A stretch of 64,000 nt of DNA, from assembly GCA_963930655.1 (NCBI GenBank), contig OZ005608.1:5828001-5892000 (forward strand). Direction: 5' to 3'. Each line of letters begins with the position of its first letter. Position 1 is the stretch's first letter. Source of the stretch: Myrica gale (Eukaryota; Streptophyta; Magnoliopsida; Fagales; Myricaceae). The notes below the pieces were generated by a model that saw nothing but the letters and a program-made list of their open reading frames with translations, did no database searches and was not told the origin of the DNA. Shown here one piece after another: positions 44,367 to 56,275 of the stretch. The position numbers and the translations under genes are program-made.

Positions 44367-45537
44367 TTTGGTATCGCCATCGGGCCCGATGAAGGTGGCG
44401 AGACCCTCCATCAAACTTGACCTGAAATATAGCTCCCAAAGGCCACGAGAACTTGCCTTTGCCGCTTACATTGCCCTTTCTTCCATTCCCTTTTGTACAT
44501 GCACTCGTTCGTCCACATATATTTGCATGTCCCGTGCAACACGTTCCCCAAGAATGTGCCCATGTTTGATTTGTAAACAAGTGAGAAAACCGTGGACGAG
44601 GAATAAAGAGGTTCTTGAGTTGTAGGTGAGGAAGAAAGGACAAAATCCACTTTCAATTTCCAAGAATAATAACTGGGGCATCTTGGTCTTTTAATTATGA
44701 GGGAGCTCACGTATTTATCACGTGTGACGGAATATGTCTTACGACATCATTACAAATGCATCAAAATGTGTTTGACACAATAAATTAAGTTTAAATAGGC
44801 AGGTTATGACAAGTTCAAATTTATGGAGAATTTTAAAATAAATGGATAATTTGAGAAAACTTTTTATAATTAATCCTAAAAATTATTCTCAGATTTAATC
44901 CACGACTCTCGTCATATATAGACAAGAGTCTTGTCAAAACTGAAACGTTAAGACTGAGATATTTGAAAAATAATCTTTCCAAAACGTTTTTCCAAAACGT
45001 TGATAGATGAGAGACCACCGAAATAATATTAGACATATTGGTTACGTTAGCAAATTTGTGTTTGTTTTTATTAGAGATAGTGTAGATTTTTTTAGAATTA
45101 ATGAAAAATTCGTGAAAGTGGATGAAATTTGTTAAAAGTCATTGGATATTTATAAAATGTTAGTAGAATTTGTAAAAAAATATTAAAATTAATAAAAATG
45201 ATTGGAATTTTTTTTTAAGAATTAACGAAAGGTTGCAAAGCTATACAGAATCACAGATTAGACTTGTCACTTGTCAGTGACCTCTCTGCACAGATTTGAC
45301 TATAACTCTTACGACAACGATTACCGCGCAGCCAATTTGGGACGTGCACATTCCTTTGCAATGTTAATATGTTCAAAGTTTCTCGATGTAAACAATAATT
45401 GCACTGGGAATTAAGTCCGTGCGAGAGCGGCTGTGGAAATAGGATTGGACTGCATGTTTGTCAGTCAACAAAGGACGCGCCGACTTTTTTTAATTTGTAG
45501 GCTATTATAGGTAAAACTCACGACTGACCATCTGGGT
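44367..45537. other. No gene recognised
   Basis: Overlapping short frames around 44370-44710 on both strands are not recognisable; the remainder is AT-rich. Confidence 0.35.
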
Positions 45538-45722
45538 CTGTTTGACGGTCAAAATTTTAAAGTTTCGAGAAATATTATAAAGTAAAGATATATTATGAAA
45601 ATTGGTGAAAAGGGAAGAGATAAGATTTTTAATAAATATTATAATAATAAAAAATTATGTGGTAAATTTTTTATTATTAAATCTAAAATTTTGAGTCCAA
45701 CTTATTACGGCTCAAACATATC
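45538..45722. mobile_element. Tourist-like MITE
   Basis: Starts gggtctgtttgacgg and ends ctcaaacatatccc followed by TAA. The interior is closely related to the copies at 28525-28707 and 46604-46772 (gaaatattataaa.taaagatat, aataataaaaaattatgtg). Confidence 0.7.
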
Positions 45723-45789
45723 CCTAACTACGCACGTTATTCATTCCATCGTTGTCACTTTTTGTTTGTGGAGCTGGCCACTGTTTAAG

Positions 45790-45955
45790 ACTGTGTTTGA
45801 GTGTTAAAATTTTGGAAAAGATAAAATTTTAGTGTATTGAATTTAGTGAAAAAGTGAAGAGAGGTGATTTATAATATTTATTATAGTGAAAAGTAATGAT
45901 GTGACGAAGAGAGAGATTATATTGTAATTTTTTATTATGTTAAAATTTAAAAGCG
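45790..45955. mobile_element. MITE-like element, right end unclear
   Basis: Starts gactgtgtttgagtg and shares gtgaaaaagtgaagaga and gagagagattatattgtaa with the inner MITE group (reverse orientation). No clear right terminus. Confidence 0.5.
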
Positions 45956-46603
45956 GGTACCCGATCCCATAGACTCAAGCCAATTCATGAAAAGGGTATC
46001 CTTTCAAGGTTCTTGAAGCTCCGCTGCGGAAGGACTGAGGAGTCATTTGGAACAAAATATTAGATATGAAGCTCCGCTAAGAGCTCTAAGAAGAAGAATG
46101 ACCTCTGAAAGTGAGAGAGAGAGAGAGGGAGACCGTTTCAGACACGACGCCCAGAGGGCAAATGTCGTTTTCACTCTGCTTAACTTTTCCCATCGGATTC
46201 TGGACTTTCGAAGTGTGTTCTAATTACTGGCAGTTGGACACGTAGTGATATATTTTTTAAAATCTATGCCGGAAGATGAGAATCCTATGTACAACACACG
46301 GACTGGAATATGATATCTAATGCGTTCCAAATGGACACGTGGAAGGCTAGATCTTATCAAAAACATTTATTTTTTCTGCGAAAGTTTATTTAATTTTGTT
46401 GTGCTAAGCAAATAGAATCCAAGTTAATCCATACAATCACGAATAAGGCCTTTAATCTTAGATTTGATTTCCCTTAGAATACAAGTGACTTAAATGAGGA
46501 GTCATAAACCGTCACACTAGCCTCCTCAAAATTTACCTATATGTTAAGTGAACTCCAATAATCTACTATAATTTTTTTTCTTATATCTTCTTGGGTATGT
46601 TTG

Positions 46604-46772
46604 GTGCCCAAATATTTGGGTTTAATCATAAAAAATTTACCACATAATTTTTTATTATTATAATACTTATTAAAAATCTTCTCTCTCTTTACTTTTTCAC
46701 CAACTCTCATAACATATCTTTACTTTATATTATTTCTCAAACCCCAATACTCAAAATTTTCACCCTCAAACA
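46604..46772. mobile_element. Tourist-like MITE
   Basis: Starts gggtatgtttggtgccc and ends ctcaaacatcc with TTA after it; same subfamily as 28525-28707, opposite orientation. Confidence 0.7.
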
Positions 46773-46984
46773 TCCTTATAAAATTCATCATCACTTTCTA
46801 CAAGATTTAATGTCATACTTTTCCTTAGAGCTTCAGACGGATCTTTTTACGAAGACCCACATTTCTTACGAAGACCCAAATCAATGTGAAAAAGAAAAAT
46901 ATAATTCATGAAATTTGTGGACCATAAAATTAGCCCATCTTAGCGTATAACATCCCCAACCAATTGACTTTTTGAGAATGTAAA

Positions 46985-48154
46985 GGGGGTGGTCTATGAA
47001 AATTATAGTTTTCATATTGATTGGAGGAAAGCTTTGAAACAAGACATTATTAATGCTATGAGTTTGGTTGAAGTTGTGAATGAACAGTTGCAAGAAATGA
47101 GAGATATAGAATGAAATGAATTTTTGGAATAAGCCAAAACTTTATGTGTAGATAACTCTATTAGTGTGTCGAATATGGAAGACATTATACCAACTCGTAG
47201 TCGTTCAAGGCGTGGAGGGAAAACTATTACTTATTTCCATCATTTTCGTGTGGAATTGTTTTGTCAGGTTATTTATTTGATCATTCAGAAGATGAATAAT
47301 CGGTTCACAAAATAAAGTACAGAGTTACTTCTTTGCATAGTATGTCTTGATCCAAAAAATTCATTCTCAGCGTTTGATCATGCTAAGTTACGTCGACTTA
47401 CTGAGCTTTATATAGAAGATTTCACAGTAGATGATCATTTGATACTTAAAAATCAGCTTTATACCTATATTAGAGATGTTAGAAGAAATAATATTTTTTC
47501 TAGGCTTCAAGATATTGGAGGTCTTGCTATGAAGATGGTTGAGACAAAAAAATACTTTATTTCCATTAGTTTATCGACTTATTGAGTTGACATTGGTCTT
47601 ACCAGTTGCGACTGCAACCGTTGAAAGAGTATTTTATGCGATGAAGATCATCAAGAGTGATTTACGTAATAAGATGAGAGATGACTGGATGAATGATTGC
47701 ATGATAGTGTACATCGAGCAATAAGTTTTTAAAACTATTGAGAACGAAGTCATTTTGCAACATTTTTAGAAGATGCAAAAACATAGGAAGCAATTGTAAT
47801 CTCTCAGTCATAGTACATAGTACAGTAGATGTATTCTAATATTTTTAATACTTTTAGTCTTTAATTTTCGATATTGTCATTCTAAGGGCATGTTCGTTTA
47901 GGAAGAATCCTCAGGATTTTTTGAATCCTCAGGATTCTACAACCAAACATAATTTTTCACACCACATAAATATAACTACAACACGCATACCAATAAAGTT
48001 AACATCACATAAAAATTCTCAAAACACAAAAAATCCTCAGAATACACCTTAACCGAACACACTCTAAGACAATTTTTTGCATTACGAAGAAATTTTTTTT
48101 AATTTCGCTTTTAAAGTTCGACCCTCATGAATTTTGATCCTTGATCCGCCAGTG
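46985..48154 (+). pseudogene. hAT transposase relic (ZMYM1-like) with 3' terminus
   Basis: Broken frames read LKQDIINAMSLVE, then FSAFDHAKLRRLTELY and GGLAMKMVETKKY. After a frameshift in an A-run near 47550 comes the hAT C-terminal dimerisation domain, FPLVYRLIELTLVLPVATAT followed by VERVFYAMKIIKSDLRNKM. In-frame stops occur near 47112. This is the C-terminal half of a plant hAT transposase of the zinc-finger MYM-type-1-like group. The sequence gatccgccagtg ending at 48154 is the expected right terminus (CACTGGCGGATC). The 5' half is not found. A MITE (47886-48064) is inserted in the 3' non-coding part. Confidence 0.8.
47886..48064. mobile_element. Tourist-like MITE inside hAT relic
   Basis: Inverted ends gggcatgttcgtttagg and ccgaacacactc, flanked by TAA at 47883-47885 and 48065-48067. 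Same subfamily as the outer element at 636-1030. Confidence 0.8.
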
Positions 48155-48732
48155 AAGGTGTGTGGTTGTTAAATAAGCAATAACAAAGAAGGCCGAGAGC
48201 TATTAATTAATTCCCTAATTTCTTCGTAATTAGGCTTTACTTCTAAGTAAGAAAAATGGTTTTGGTTTTTTGCCACATCAAGAGGTGCAAATCTACGCGA
48301 AGCACCGCAAACTTCACAACTGCTTGAAGCACGTAAGCTCACAACTTGCTTTCTGACGTCTTCCTAGGGACATCATCGTTAAGGTTCTTAAGTGAAAAGA
48401 ATGACCTTCTATTTCTTTCCCTGGTTTGTCCGCCTCTTTTCACTAAATTTATTCGAACAAATCAGCAGAAAAAACAAAGTAATCTTCCGAATTTCCTGCA
48501 TGCAAGGTCAAGATTGACGACTTAAATTTTTTTCAAAACTCTTTGTTGGGTTGTCTCGACAAGGAATGCTGAAGGTGAAGGAAACGACTCTCCAAGCAGG
48601 AAGGATAACATAAACTAATGAGAAGCGTATATTGTGAGGATTCAATTTTAAACCTCTCAACTACTTATATCTCTGTTGTACGTTATATGGGAGTTTCTGT
48701 GCCATTAACAAAGATAATTGAAACCCAGTACA
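48155..48732. other. Upstream region of NPF copy 1
   Basis: Probable promoter and 5' UTR of NPF copy 1; no other gene recognised. Confidence 0.4.
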
Positions 48733-51014
48733 ATGATGACACGGAAAGACATGAAGAACGAGAAGGACATGAAGACATGTGAGCCTCAGCTGAACTACAG
48801 AGGAATTAAAGCCATGCCATTTGTAATAGGTATGAGAAGCAGAGACAGGGAGCATACCATTTTCTGCTACAGCATGTTTTGTTTTGTTTTTTTTTCTACT
48901 ATTTGATGAACGATTAATACAGGCAATGAGACCTTTGAGAAGCGTGGGACCATTGGAACCTCAACCAACCTTTTAGTGTATCTCACTACTGTGTTCAACA
49001 TGAACAGTATAACTGCTACAACTCTTGTCAACGTCTTCAATGGTACCACCAACTTTGCTACCTTACTAGGAGCGTTCTTGTGCGACACCTACTTTGGCCG
49101 TTACAAGACGCTGGGATTTGCCTCAGTTGCCTCTTTAATGGTATTGCTAGCACTTCTGTTCACAATCTTCAAATTTCAAACAAACCATGCTGGCTCTTAG
49201 ACATGGTTAATTAACCATGTAAACTTAGGATCAATGACCAAGCATTCATTCTTTGCAAATCAGTAACAGCTTTCCACTTCGCTTTATTGTGTTTCTCTAT
49301 CTTAACAGGGAATGCTTATGCTGACATTAACAGCAGCTATTGCAAAGCTGCATCCTCCCTCCTGTGGAGCAGACAAGACAGGGGAATGCCGTGGAGCAAC
49401 ACCATGGCAACTGGCCTTTCTGCTAAGTGGGCTAGGATTTCTAGTTGTTGCTTGTTGGGGCAGGTGGCATTAGACCGTGTAACTTAGCCTTCGGTGCTGA
49501 CCAATTCAATCCCAACACAGAATCTGGAAAGAGGGGAATCAGAAGCTTCTTCAATTGGTACTACTTTACCTTTACTTTTGCCATGATGGTATCTTTAACA
49601 ATCATCGTATATGTGCAATCCAACGTGAGCTGGGCCTGGGGGCTGGCGATCCCTGCCTTTCTGATGTTCTTGTCGTGTGCACTCTTCTTCTTGGGTACAC
49701 GAATATACGTGAAACTTAAACCAGAAGGTAGCCCTTTAGCAAGCATACTTCAGGTTATATTTGTTACAGTCAAGAAGCGCCATTTACAGATACCTGAAGA
49801 ACCGCGTCTCTCCCTTTTCAACCACATCCCACAAGATTCTATCAACTCCAAGCTTCCTTACACTGATCAATTCAGGTAATATGAACTGCTTATCTACTAG
49901 CGTATGCCATCTTGTTTACGTTCATTCCTTATATCAGATTGCGAGCCCCATATATTGCTTTTTCCAAGTTGTCTTCTCACGCTACTTTAGGACACAGCAA
50001 AATCAAATCTAGTTACACATGAACTCGATTGATTGTATGACAAGTCACATAACGGAACACCTACAATTACTCGCAATTCATGACGTATGCTAAAGGAATT
50101 AATTTACTTCTTGCAGATTTCTAGACAAAGCCGCGATCAGTACCCCTGAAAACCAAGTAAAATCTGACGGATCAGCAGCCAACCCATGGAGACTTTGCAG
50201 TATGCAGCAAGTAGAACAAGTAAAATGCATGATGAGAGTGATTCCCATCTGGGCTGAAGCCAGTATATACTACGTTGCGACGGTCCAACAGCAAACGTAC
50301 GTTGTCTTCCAAGCCCTTCAAACTGATAGACGCCTTGGCAGTACCGGTTTCGAGATCCCTGCTGCCTCCTACATTGCCTTCTCCATGCTCGGCCTCACCA
50401 TCGGGATACCTATCTATGACCGAGTCATAGTCCCTACACTTAGAAGATTCACCGGCAAAGAAGCTGGCATCACAGTCCTGCAAAGGATGGGTGTGGGCAT
50501 GGTTCTTACCATAGTCACCATGCTTATATCTGCCATTGTTGAAGAAAGGAGAAGAACTCTAGCTCTTGCTAACCCAATTGGTATAGAACCAAGAAGAGGT
50601 GCAATTTCTCCTCTGTCTGGTATGTGGTTGGTACCTCAGTTGACACTAATAGGACTTTCTGAAGCATTTACGGTTGTCGCAGAAGTTGAATTCTACTACA
50701 AGCAATTCCCAGAAAACATGAGAAGTATTGGTGGGTCTTTCTTATTTGTTGGTTTTGCTGGGGCAAGTTACTTGAGTAGTTCCTTGGTGTCAATACTTCA
50801 CAGGGCAACTTCAGGGGCTGCTACCGGTAACTGGTTGCCCGATGATCTTAACAAGGGGAGGTTGGAGTACTTCTATTACTTGGTTGCTGCAGTGGAGGTC
50901 CTAAATTTTGGTTACTTCATAATATGTGCAAAGTGGTATAAGTACAAAGGAAGCGACAGCAGTGTTGATGAAGTTGGCGTGGAAAAGATGCACTCTGAAA
51001 AACCTCTTGTGTGA
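48733..51014 (+). pseudogene. NPF (NRT1/PTR) transporter, copy 1, frameshifted
   Basis: Four exons, 48733-48829, 48923-49140, 49309-49875 and 50117-51014, with GT-AG introns in the phases of the intact copy at 56706. They encode a 12-TM NPF transporter (GNETFEK with the ExxEK proton-coupling motif; [54 protein letters not shown]). In exon 3, 7 nt (gcttgtt, 49450-49456) are inserted where the family reads LVVGAGG. The frame shifts and stops at TAG after WGRWH. Without these 7 nt the exon would be 560 nt, exactly like copy 2, and the protein 590 residues. The family moves nitrate, peptides, glucosinolates or hormones; this resembles the NPF2 group. As read, only the first about 160 residues could be made. 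A sequencing or assembly error is the main alternative. Confidence 0.85.
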
Positions 51015-51905
51015 TACACAACACAAAATTAGTCTTTTAAGAACTATAGAACAAGCCAGTAAGTGGTGTTCATGATGGTACTGTTCTTCACAGGTGGTAT
51101 TTCCTTTGCACCTAAGAGAGGACTTTACTTTCCAGCACGTTAATTCCCCTACTTTGGTGTTTACTGTCAAAAATAAACAAAAATGAATTGTTAGAAATTT
51201 CCTTTTTCTATTCTGTGCCTTCAGTAGTTTCACTCTAGCTAGTTTATTAAATGTTGTGGCTTAGCTTATCAGAGCTACGGTTCTCATGATGTTGAATGAG
51301 TAACTTCTAATGTGACTCACCCAAAGGAAAAAGAGCGAAAGAGTTTGGCCCGGGATGGCGGGACATCTTGGCAACGAAGATTTTAGTGGAAATTAAACTT
51401 ACCTACTTGAATTATCCTTAAGCTACTAATTAAACTTACCAAAAGGAAGAAAAGTTTTGGTTCAAATAGGTGCAATCAGAGAGTAAGAATCCGCAGTCTA
51501 AGGGTCCTCCAATCTTCAGACATTGGTCCACATAGCAGTTGTCACTGCTGCAATCATGCATGCAACTACTTGAAGGAAGAACCGCAGCTACCAGTCTGAT
51601 TTGGTGCTGCCATATCGTTCGGAAGAAGTCCAATCCTTTTTAAAGTCTGAACAAACCTCAAAACAATATCTAACCTATTCGAGAATGGCCCTATTTCTCT
51701 ACTATAAAGCAAATCTTTGCAAGAAATTAGGTCTACGAGACTCCAATATTAGGTGCGGCCGACTTGTAGAAGATAATCAATTGCAAATGAGTTCCCCTTT
51801 ACCAAAACCTGCGACATGGAAATGACCTAACTCTGAACCTTGCTCAATCAAGAGTGAAGAGACGTACGCCATCTTCCACACACGTGTACTACATAATAAT
51901 AGTAC
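51015..51905. other. 3' flank of NPF copy 1
   Basis: No further gene recognised. The octamer aatagtac at 51898-51905 is the left target duplication of the hAT element. Confidence 0.45.
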
Positions 51906-54411
51906 CAGTGGCGGAGCCAGAAACTCAATTAATGGGGGGCAAAATTTAAGAAAAAATGACAAAAAAAATTTTTTACTACTTAATGCAAAAAAATGTCTTA
52001 AGAGTATAAATAAAAAAAATTAAGGACTAAAAACACTAAAAATATTGAAATACACGTACCGTACTATTTGCTGTTACTGAGAGGTGACATTAAAGATTAA
52101 ATTCTTGTTGTTCAAGACACCAATAGAGCACCAACTAATCACGCAAACATATATATATATATATATATATTCTTTGTAAAACAAAACACATAAATGAAAT
52201 AAAGTATTTTCAGCAATATAACTTTTTACTTCCATAAATGAAGTACTTATTTTTGTTGCCAGAAAGGATGTGCTCTATGCTCAATAAGTCCTGCTGAATT
52301 TGTTGGGATCTGTAAAAAGAAAACATAACACATAAATGAGAAAAATAAATCATTATTGTATTTCTATTATTCTTGAAAGAAACAATAGCAAAACGAAGCA
52401 TATTGGAAAAAGAAGCCAAATTATCCAAAGTTCAAAAAAAATCTAGGTTCCAATGGCATAAAAATACTTCTCACCCTTGCTATAGTTTTTTTTAGTGTGA
52501 CAGTACTATTGAACACGGGCTTCTCAAGAGTAGAATCTCTATCAACAATAAAATAACCCGAAATTGTAAGGAGAATATACATACTTGGTAAATGATAATA
52601 GAAAAAAAATTTGGACAAAAAGTTCAATTTTAACATCCAAATAACTATTCTACTCCCCTTACAAAATGAGAAAACAGAAAAATCGTAGTTCAAAGTGTCC
52701 ATTACCTGGCTAAATTAATGGCTAAAATTTTGAAGAAATAGATTTATAACTTGATCCAAACGTCACAAATTACAATGGAAAAGAAGTTTCACCTATAGAG
52801 AAAGACAATTAAAAACAAGTTAATCTCATGGGCTATGAAAAATCAGACCTAAACAAACAAAAGATAGATGAAAATGAGTCTACTTCAACTTTGGATTTTC
52901 ATAAATTGTGGAGAATTCAGACATCTAAAATTAGATGATGATAGTGACAATAAAATGATATTGAAAAATCTAGTTTAGACCCTAACAACACTTAGAGACG
53001 GAAAATATGTGTTTTCCCTCTAATAAACAAATCAACAACAATTTTAAAACATGTTCTAAAATTGTCCAGCCTAGATATGCATAATAATCAACTCAGTCAA
53101 CAAATAGGCAGCGGAGAATTAAATAAACTTCAATCACACAAAGACACAAGAATTTGGTGACGAAGTGGAAAACCTTTGAAATACCATTCAAAGGAAAAAA
53201 TCACTCCGGGCTAGCAGCCACCTAGAATTCACTAAGAAGAAAACCTTACAAACAGTGATTCAGACATGGGCAACCCCTGTTGCTTGACTCTGACAACCCT
53301 GATGTAATAATCTAAGCCTCCCTGCTTAGACCCGCTCCGTGCGGCATTCCCCTCAAACCTTTGAGGATTTTCTTGTGGATTCTTCACCGAACACTCTTGT
53401 TCTTCAGCACGCCTTCAACACCATGAAGGTTACACAGATATTTGATCAAAGGATAGAGAGAAACTTGTTAATCTTGAAGCACCAATCTTCTTGGGTTTTT
53501 CTCTCAAGGATAGAGGCACAAAACTGCTCAATAGAAGCCTCAATCAACATTAGGGCGGCCTCCCACGAAACCTAGTAGGGTTTCCTAACCTTTCAAAAGG
53601 AAATTCCAAAAATTCAAGGATTTTTGAAATTCGCCGGAAGTCGCTCGAGCGCTGGTCGAGCGCTTGTGTTTCTGTCTGAAATTTGAACTGAGCGCTCGAG
53701 CGCTGGTCGAACGCTTATGTTTCTGTCAGCCAATTTGTACTGAGTGCTCGAGCACTCGTCTAACGCTGGTCTAACGCTGAGACTTTGTTTGCATGTTTCC
53801 AAAGCCGCTCGAGCGTCTGTTGAACGCTGGTTGAACGTGATGAAGACTTTGGACACACCCTCAACTCTAACTCTTGAACAAATGTGGGGACCAAAATTAC
53901 AACTCAATCAAGACATATTTTGACACGGAATTTTGCCAATACAAAAATGCGCTAACAGATATAACCAATGATTCTCTAGTAAGTAAAGATGAACACGCAA
54001 CACACTTGAATAATTGAATTATCACTTATCCAACAAGAGCACACCACCCCCTTTCTCAGTATTTGCGATATCCAAATTCTTAACGAAGTCCAACATAAAA
54101 GGTAAAAGAACAAAAAAAAACAGTACTAGAATAGTGAAAACATCTATTTCAATGATTACAACAAAACGATTATCAGGACTCAGGAGAAGTATATGAAATA
54201 TTCGTTGCAAAATTCACGACAATGTCGACAAGTTAATGTAAGATTTTAAGTTTTAACATAAATAAATATCTCTCTGCTTATTCTTTTAATTTGATTTTGA
54301 GGTATTGGGCTGCTTGGATTTTAAGGGGGCGGGCTGATTCATCTAGGTAGGCAAGGGGGGCAAACCTAATAAAAATAAAAATAAATAAATAAATACATGT
54401 CTCCGCCTGTG
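51906..54411. mobile_element. Non-autonomous hAT element with exact 8-bp duplication
   Basis: A 2506-bp element with ends cagtggcggagcc and tctccgcctgtg (imperfect inverted repeats of the CAGNGGCGGAG type). It is flanked by identical octamers aatagtac (51898-51905 and 54412-54419). The terminus type matches the hAT transposase relic at 46985-48154. No transposase frame is present. The interior includes an (AT)n run (about 52148-52170) and an LTR-like segment at 53120-53905. Confidence 0.9.
53120..53905. mobile_element. LTR-like segment with GCTCGAGCG repeats inside hAT element
   Basis: Begins with aatttggtgacgaagtggaaaac, a word pattern found in plant Copia LTRs, and carries repeated gagcgctcgagcgctggt-type modules (about 53640-53850) in four degenerate copies. 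No coding domain; likely an old LTR insertion carried by the hAT element. Confidence 0.45.
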
Positions 54412-54905
54412 AATAGTACCCCTTTACAAAGATCCATTCGCTTCCGGCCAATTGCAAATCCCAAACCCATTTGACCTGTATCAGAATAAGGCCACATGCA
54501 CAGCCCACCAACTCATGAACAAACAACGGACATGCCAGAAATGTTTTAGGCTGGCCACCTAAATAGATCAGAGTCCTTGACGAAACGCTCGGTAACCAAA
54601 AAGAGGAAGACAATAATCCATGAGATGTTTTGGAGTGAGCAATATGGTTCCTACTTCATAGTTGGCAAATGGAAAAGGGGTCCGGATACGAACGATATCC
54701 ATGTCTCGTTGCTGAACATCTTAGTTGGTATTTGTTTTGTCTTTGATTCTTTTGTTTGGGTGTCTATTTGTCTTTGGTTGTTTTGTTGACGTGTTGGTTG
54801 GTTTTATAACTTCGGTTTCTCCCCCACCCGAAGTAAGGCAGTCAAGACTCAAATAAACTTCAGACGTCCTCTTTTATTAAAAAAGAAAATCTAGGTACAA
54901 TCATT

Positions 54906-55108
54906 TAAAATTTTGCGTTTGTCATTAAAATTTTATCCAAAATTTTATCTCTCTCCTAATAAAATACTCTAATATAATCTCTCTCTTCTATCAAAAAATA
55001 TAAAAAATTATAAAAATTATAAAATATTACCTCTCTCTTCACTTTTTCACTAAACCCAATACCAACACTAAACCCAATACCAAAAATTTTACCACACAAA
55101 CCCACCCT
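54906..55108. mobile_element. Tourist-like MITE
   Basis: Close relative of the inner MITE at 810-988 in the same orientation: tataatctctctct, cactttttcactaaaccca, caataccaacac and a right end cacaaacccaccc followed by TAA. The left end (gcgtttgtc) is slightly eroded. Confidence 0.7.
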
Positions 55109-55375
55109 AAGAAACCTTCCATTACTTCAATGGACACTTATTATAATCTGACAGATAATGCTCCAGAGTGACACTTCGAGTGACGAGGAATCTTCTAGGC
55201 GTTTTTTTTCTCTTTCTTTCTGAATTAATAAATTGTTATCATTATTTTTTTTCCTAGTAACTTGGGAGCGGAAATCAGGAGAAGAAAACCGAAGATAATC
55301 ATTTTCGCCTCAAGCTGAAGATAAAAAAATAAACTTACGGACATCAAACCACGCATCCTTAAAAAAAAAAAAAAA
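55109..55375. other. Spacer
   Basis: AT-rich spacer ending in an A-run (about 55361-55377) that forms the left border of the foldback element. Confidence 0.4.
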
Positions 55376-56275
55376 AACTTAAATGCACCTCATGCCCCTG
55401 AGGTATGCCGAAAGAGCAAATATGCCCTTGTGGTATGCAAAGTCATTTTCATACCCCTGAGGTATACTTTCAGGAGCAAATATGCCCCTCCGTTATGTGT
55501 CGTTTGAAACTCTAACGGTAAATGCTGACGTGTCAAAATTTGACACGTCAGCACCAATCAGAGGTCGACACCTGTCATTTTCGAAATTAAAAAAAAAAAA
55601 AAACTCAAACACTCGACAGAACTGGGGGAGAGCCCCCCAACGGCGAAGGGAGCTGGGCTCCCTTCGCCGCCGCGAGGGGTGGCCGCCAGCCACCCCCGGT
55701 GCTCGCGCCGTGCGGGGGTGGCCGACAGGGGCCACCCCGGCGAAGGGGGAGCCCCGATCTGGGCTCCCCCGTCGCGCGAAAGGCGCGGCCGACGCGGGGG
55801 AGCCCAGATATGGGCTCCTCGCGTCGCCTGCGGCGGCCGCGCGCCACCCCTGAGCAGGGGAGACGCGGGGGTGGCTCGAGGCCACCCCTCGCGGCGCGCG
55901 GCCGCCTCGCGCGACGCGGGGAGCCCAGATCGGGGCTCCCCCTTTGCCGGGGTGGCCCCTGCCGGCCACCCCCGCACGGCGCGAGCCGCGGTTCTGGGCT
56001 CCCTTCGCCGCTGGGGGGCTCTCCCCCAGTTCTGTCGAGTGTTTGAGTTTTTTTTTTTAATTTCGAAAATGACAGGTGTCGACCTCTGATTGGTGCTGAC
56101 GTGTCAAATTTTGACACGTCAACATTTACCGTTAGGGTTTCAAACGGCACATAACGGAGGGGATATTTGCTCCTGAAAGTATACCTCAGGGGTATGAAAA
56201 TGACTTTGCATACCACAGGGGCATATTTGCTCTTTCGACATACCCCAGGGGTATGGGGTGCATTTAAGCCAAAAA
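55376..56275. mobile_element. GC-rich foldback element with about 400-bp arms
   Basis: Arms of roughly 400 bp are inverted repeats of each other. They start aaacttaaatgcacc at the left and end ggtgcatttaagccaaa at the right. The outer parts are AT/GC balanced, with repeated taccc.aggggtatg and gcaaatatgcccc words. The inner parts and core are extremely GC-rich, with repeated gggctccc and ggtggcc words. Each arm also contains a short palindrome (55523-55553; 56094-56124, one mismatch). Border A-runs on both sides make the target duplication ambiguous. Long frames on both strands reflect GC bias and inverted symmetry, not genes. Confidence 0.85.

Noticed and set aside
55493-56216. Several long arginine/alanine-rich open frames on both strands in the GC-rich block
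   Set aside because: They arise from extreme GC content and the inverted symmetry of the foldback element. The frames mirror each other on opposite strands and resemble no protein family.
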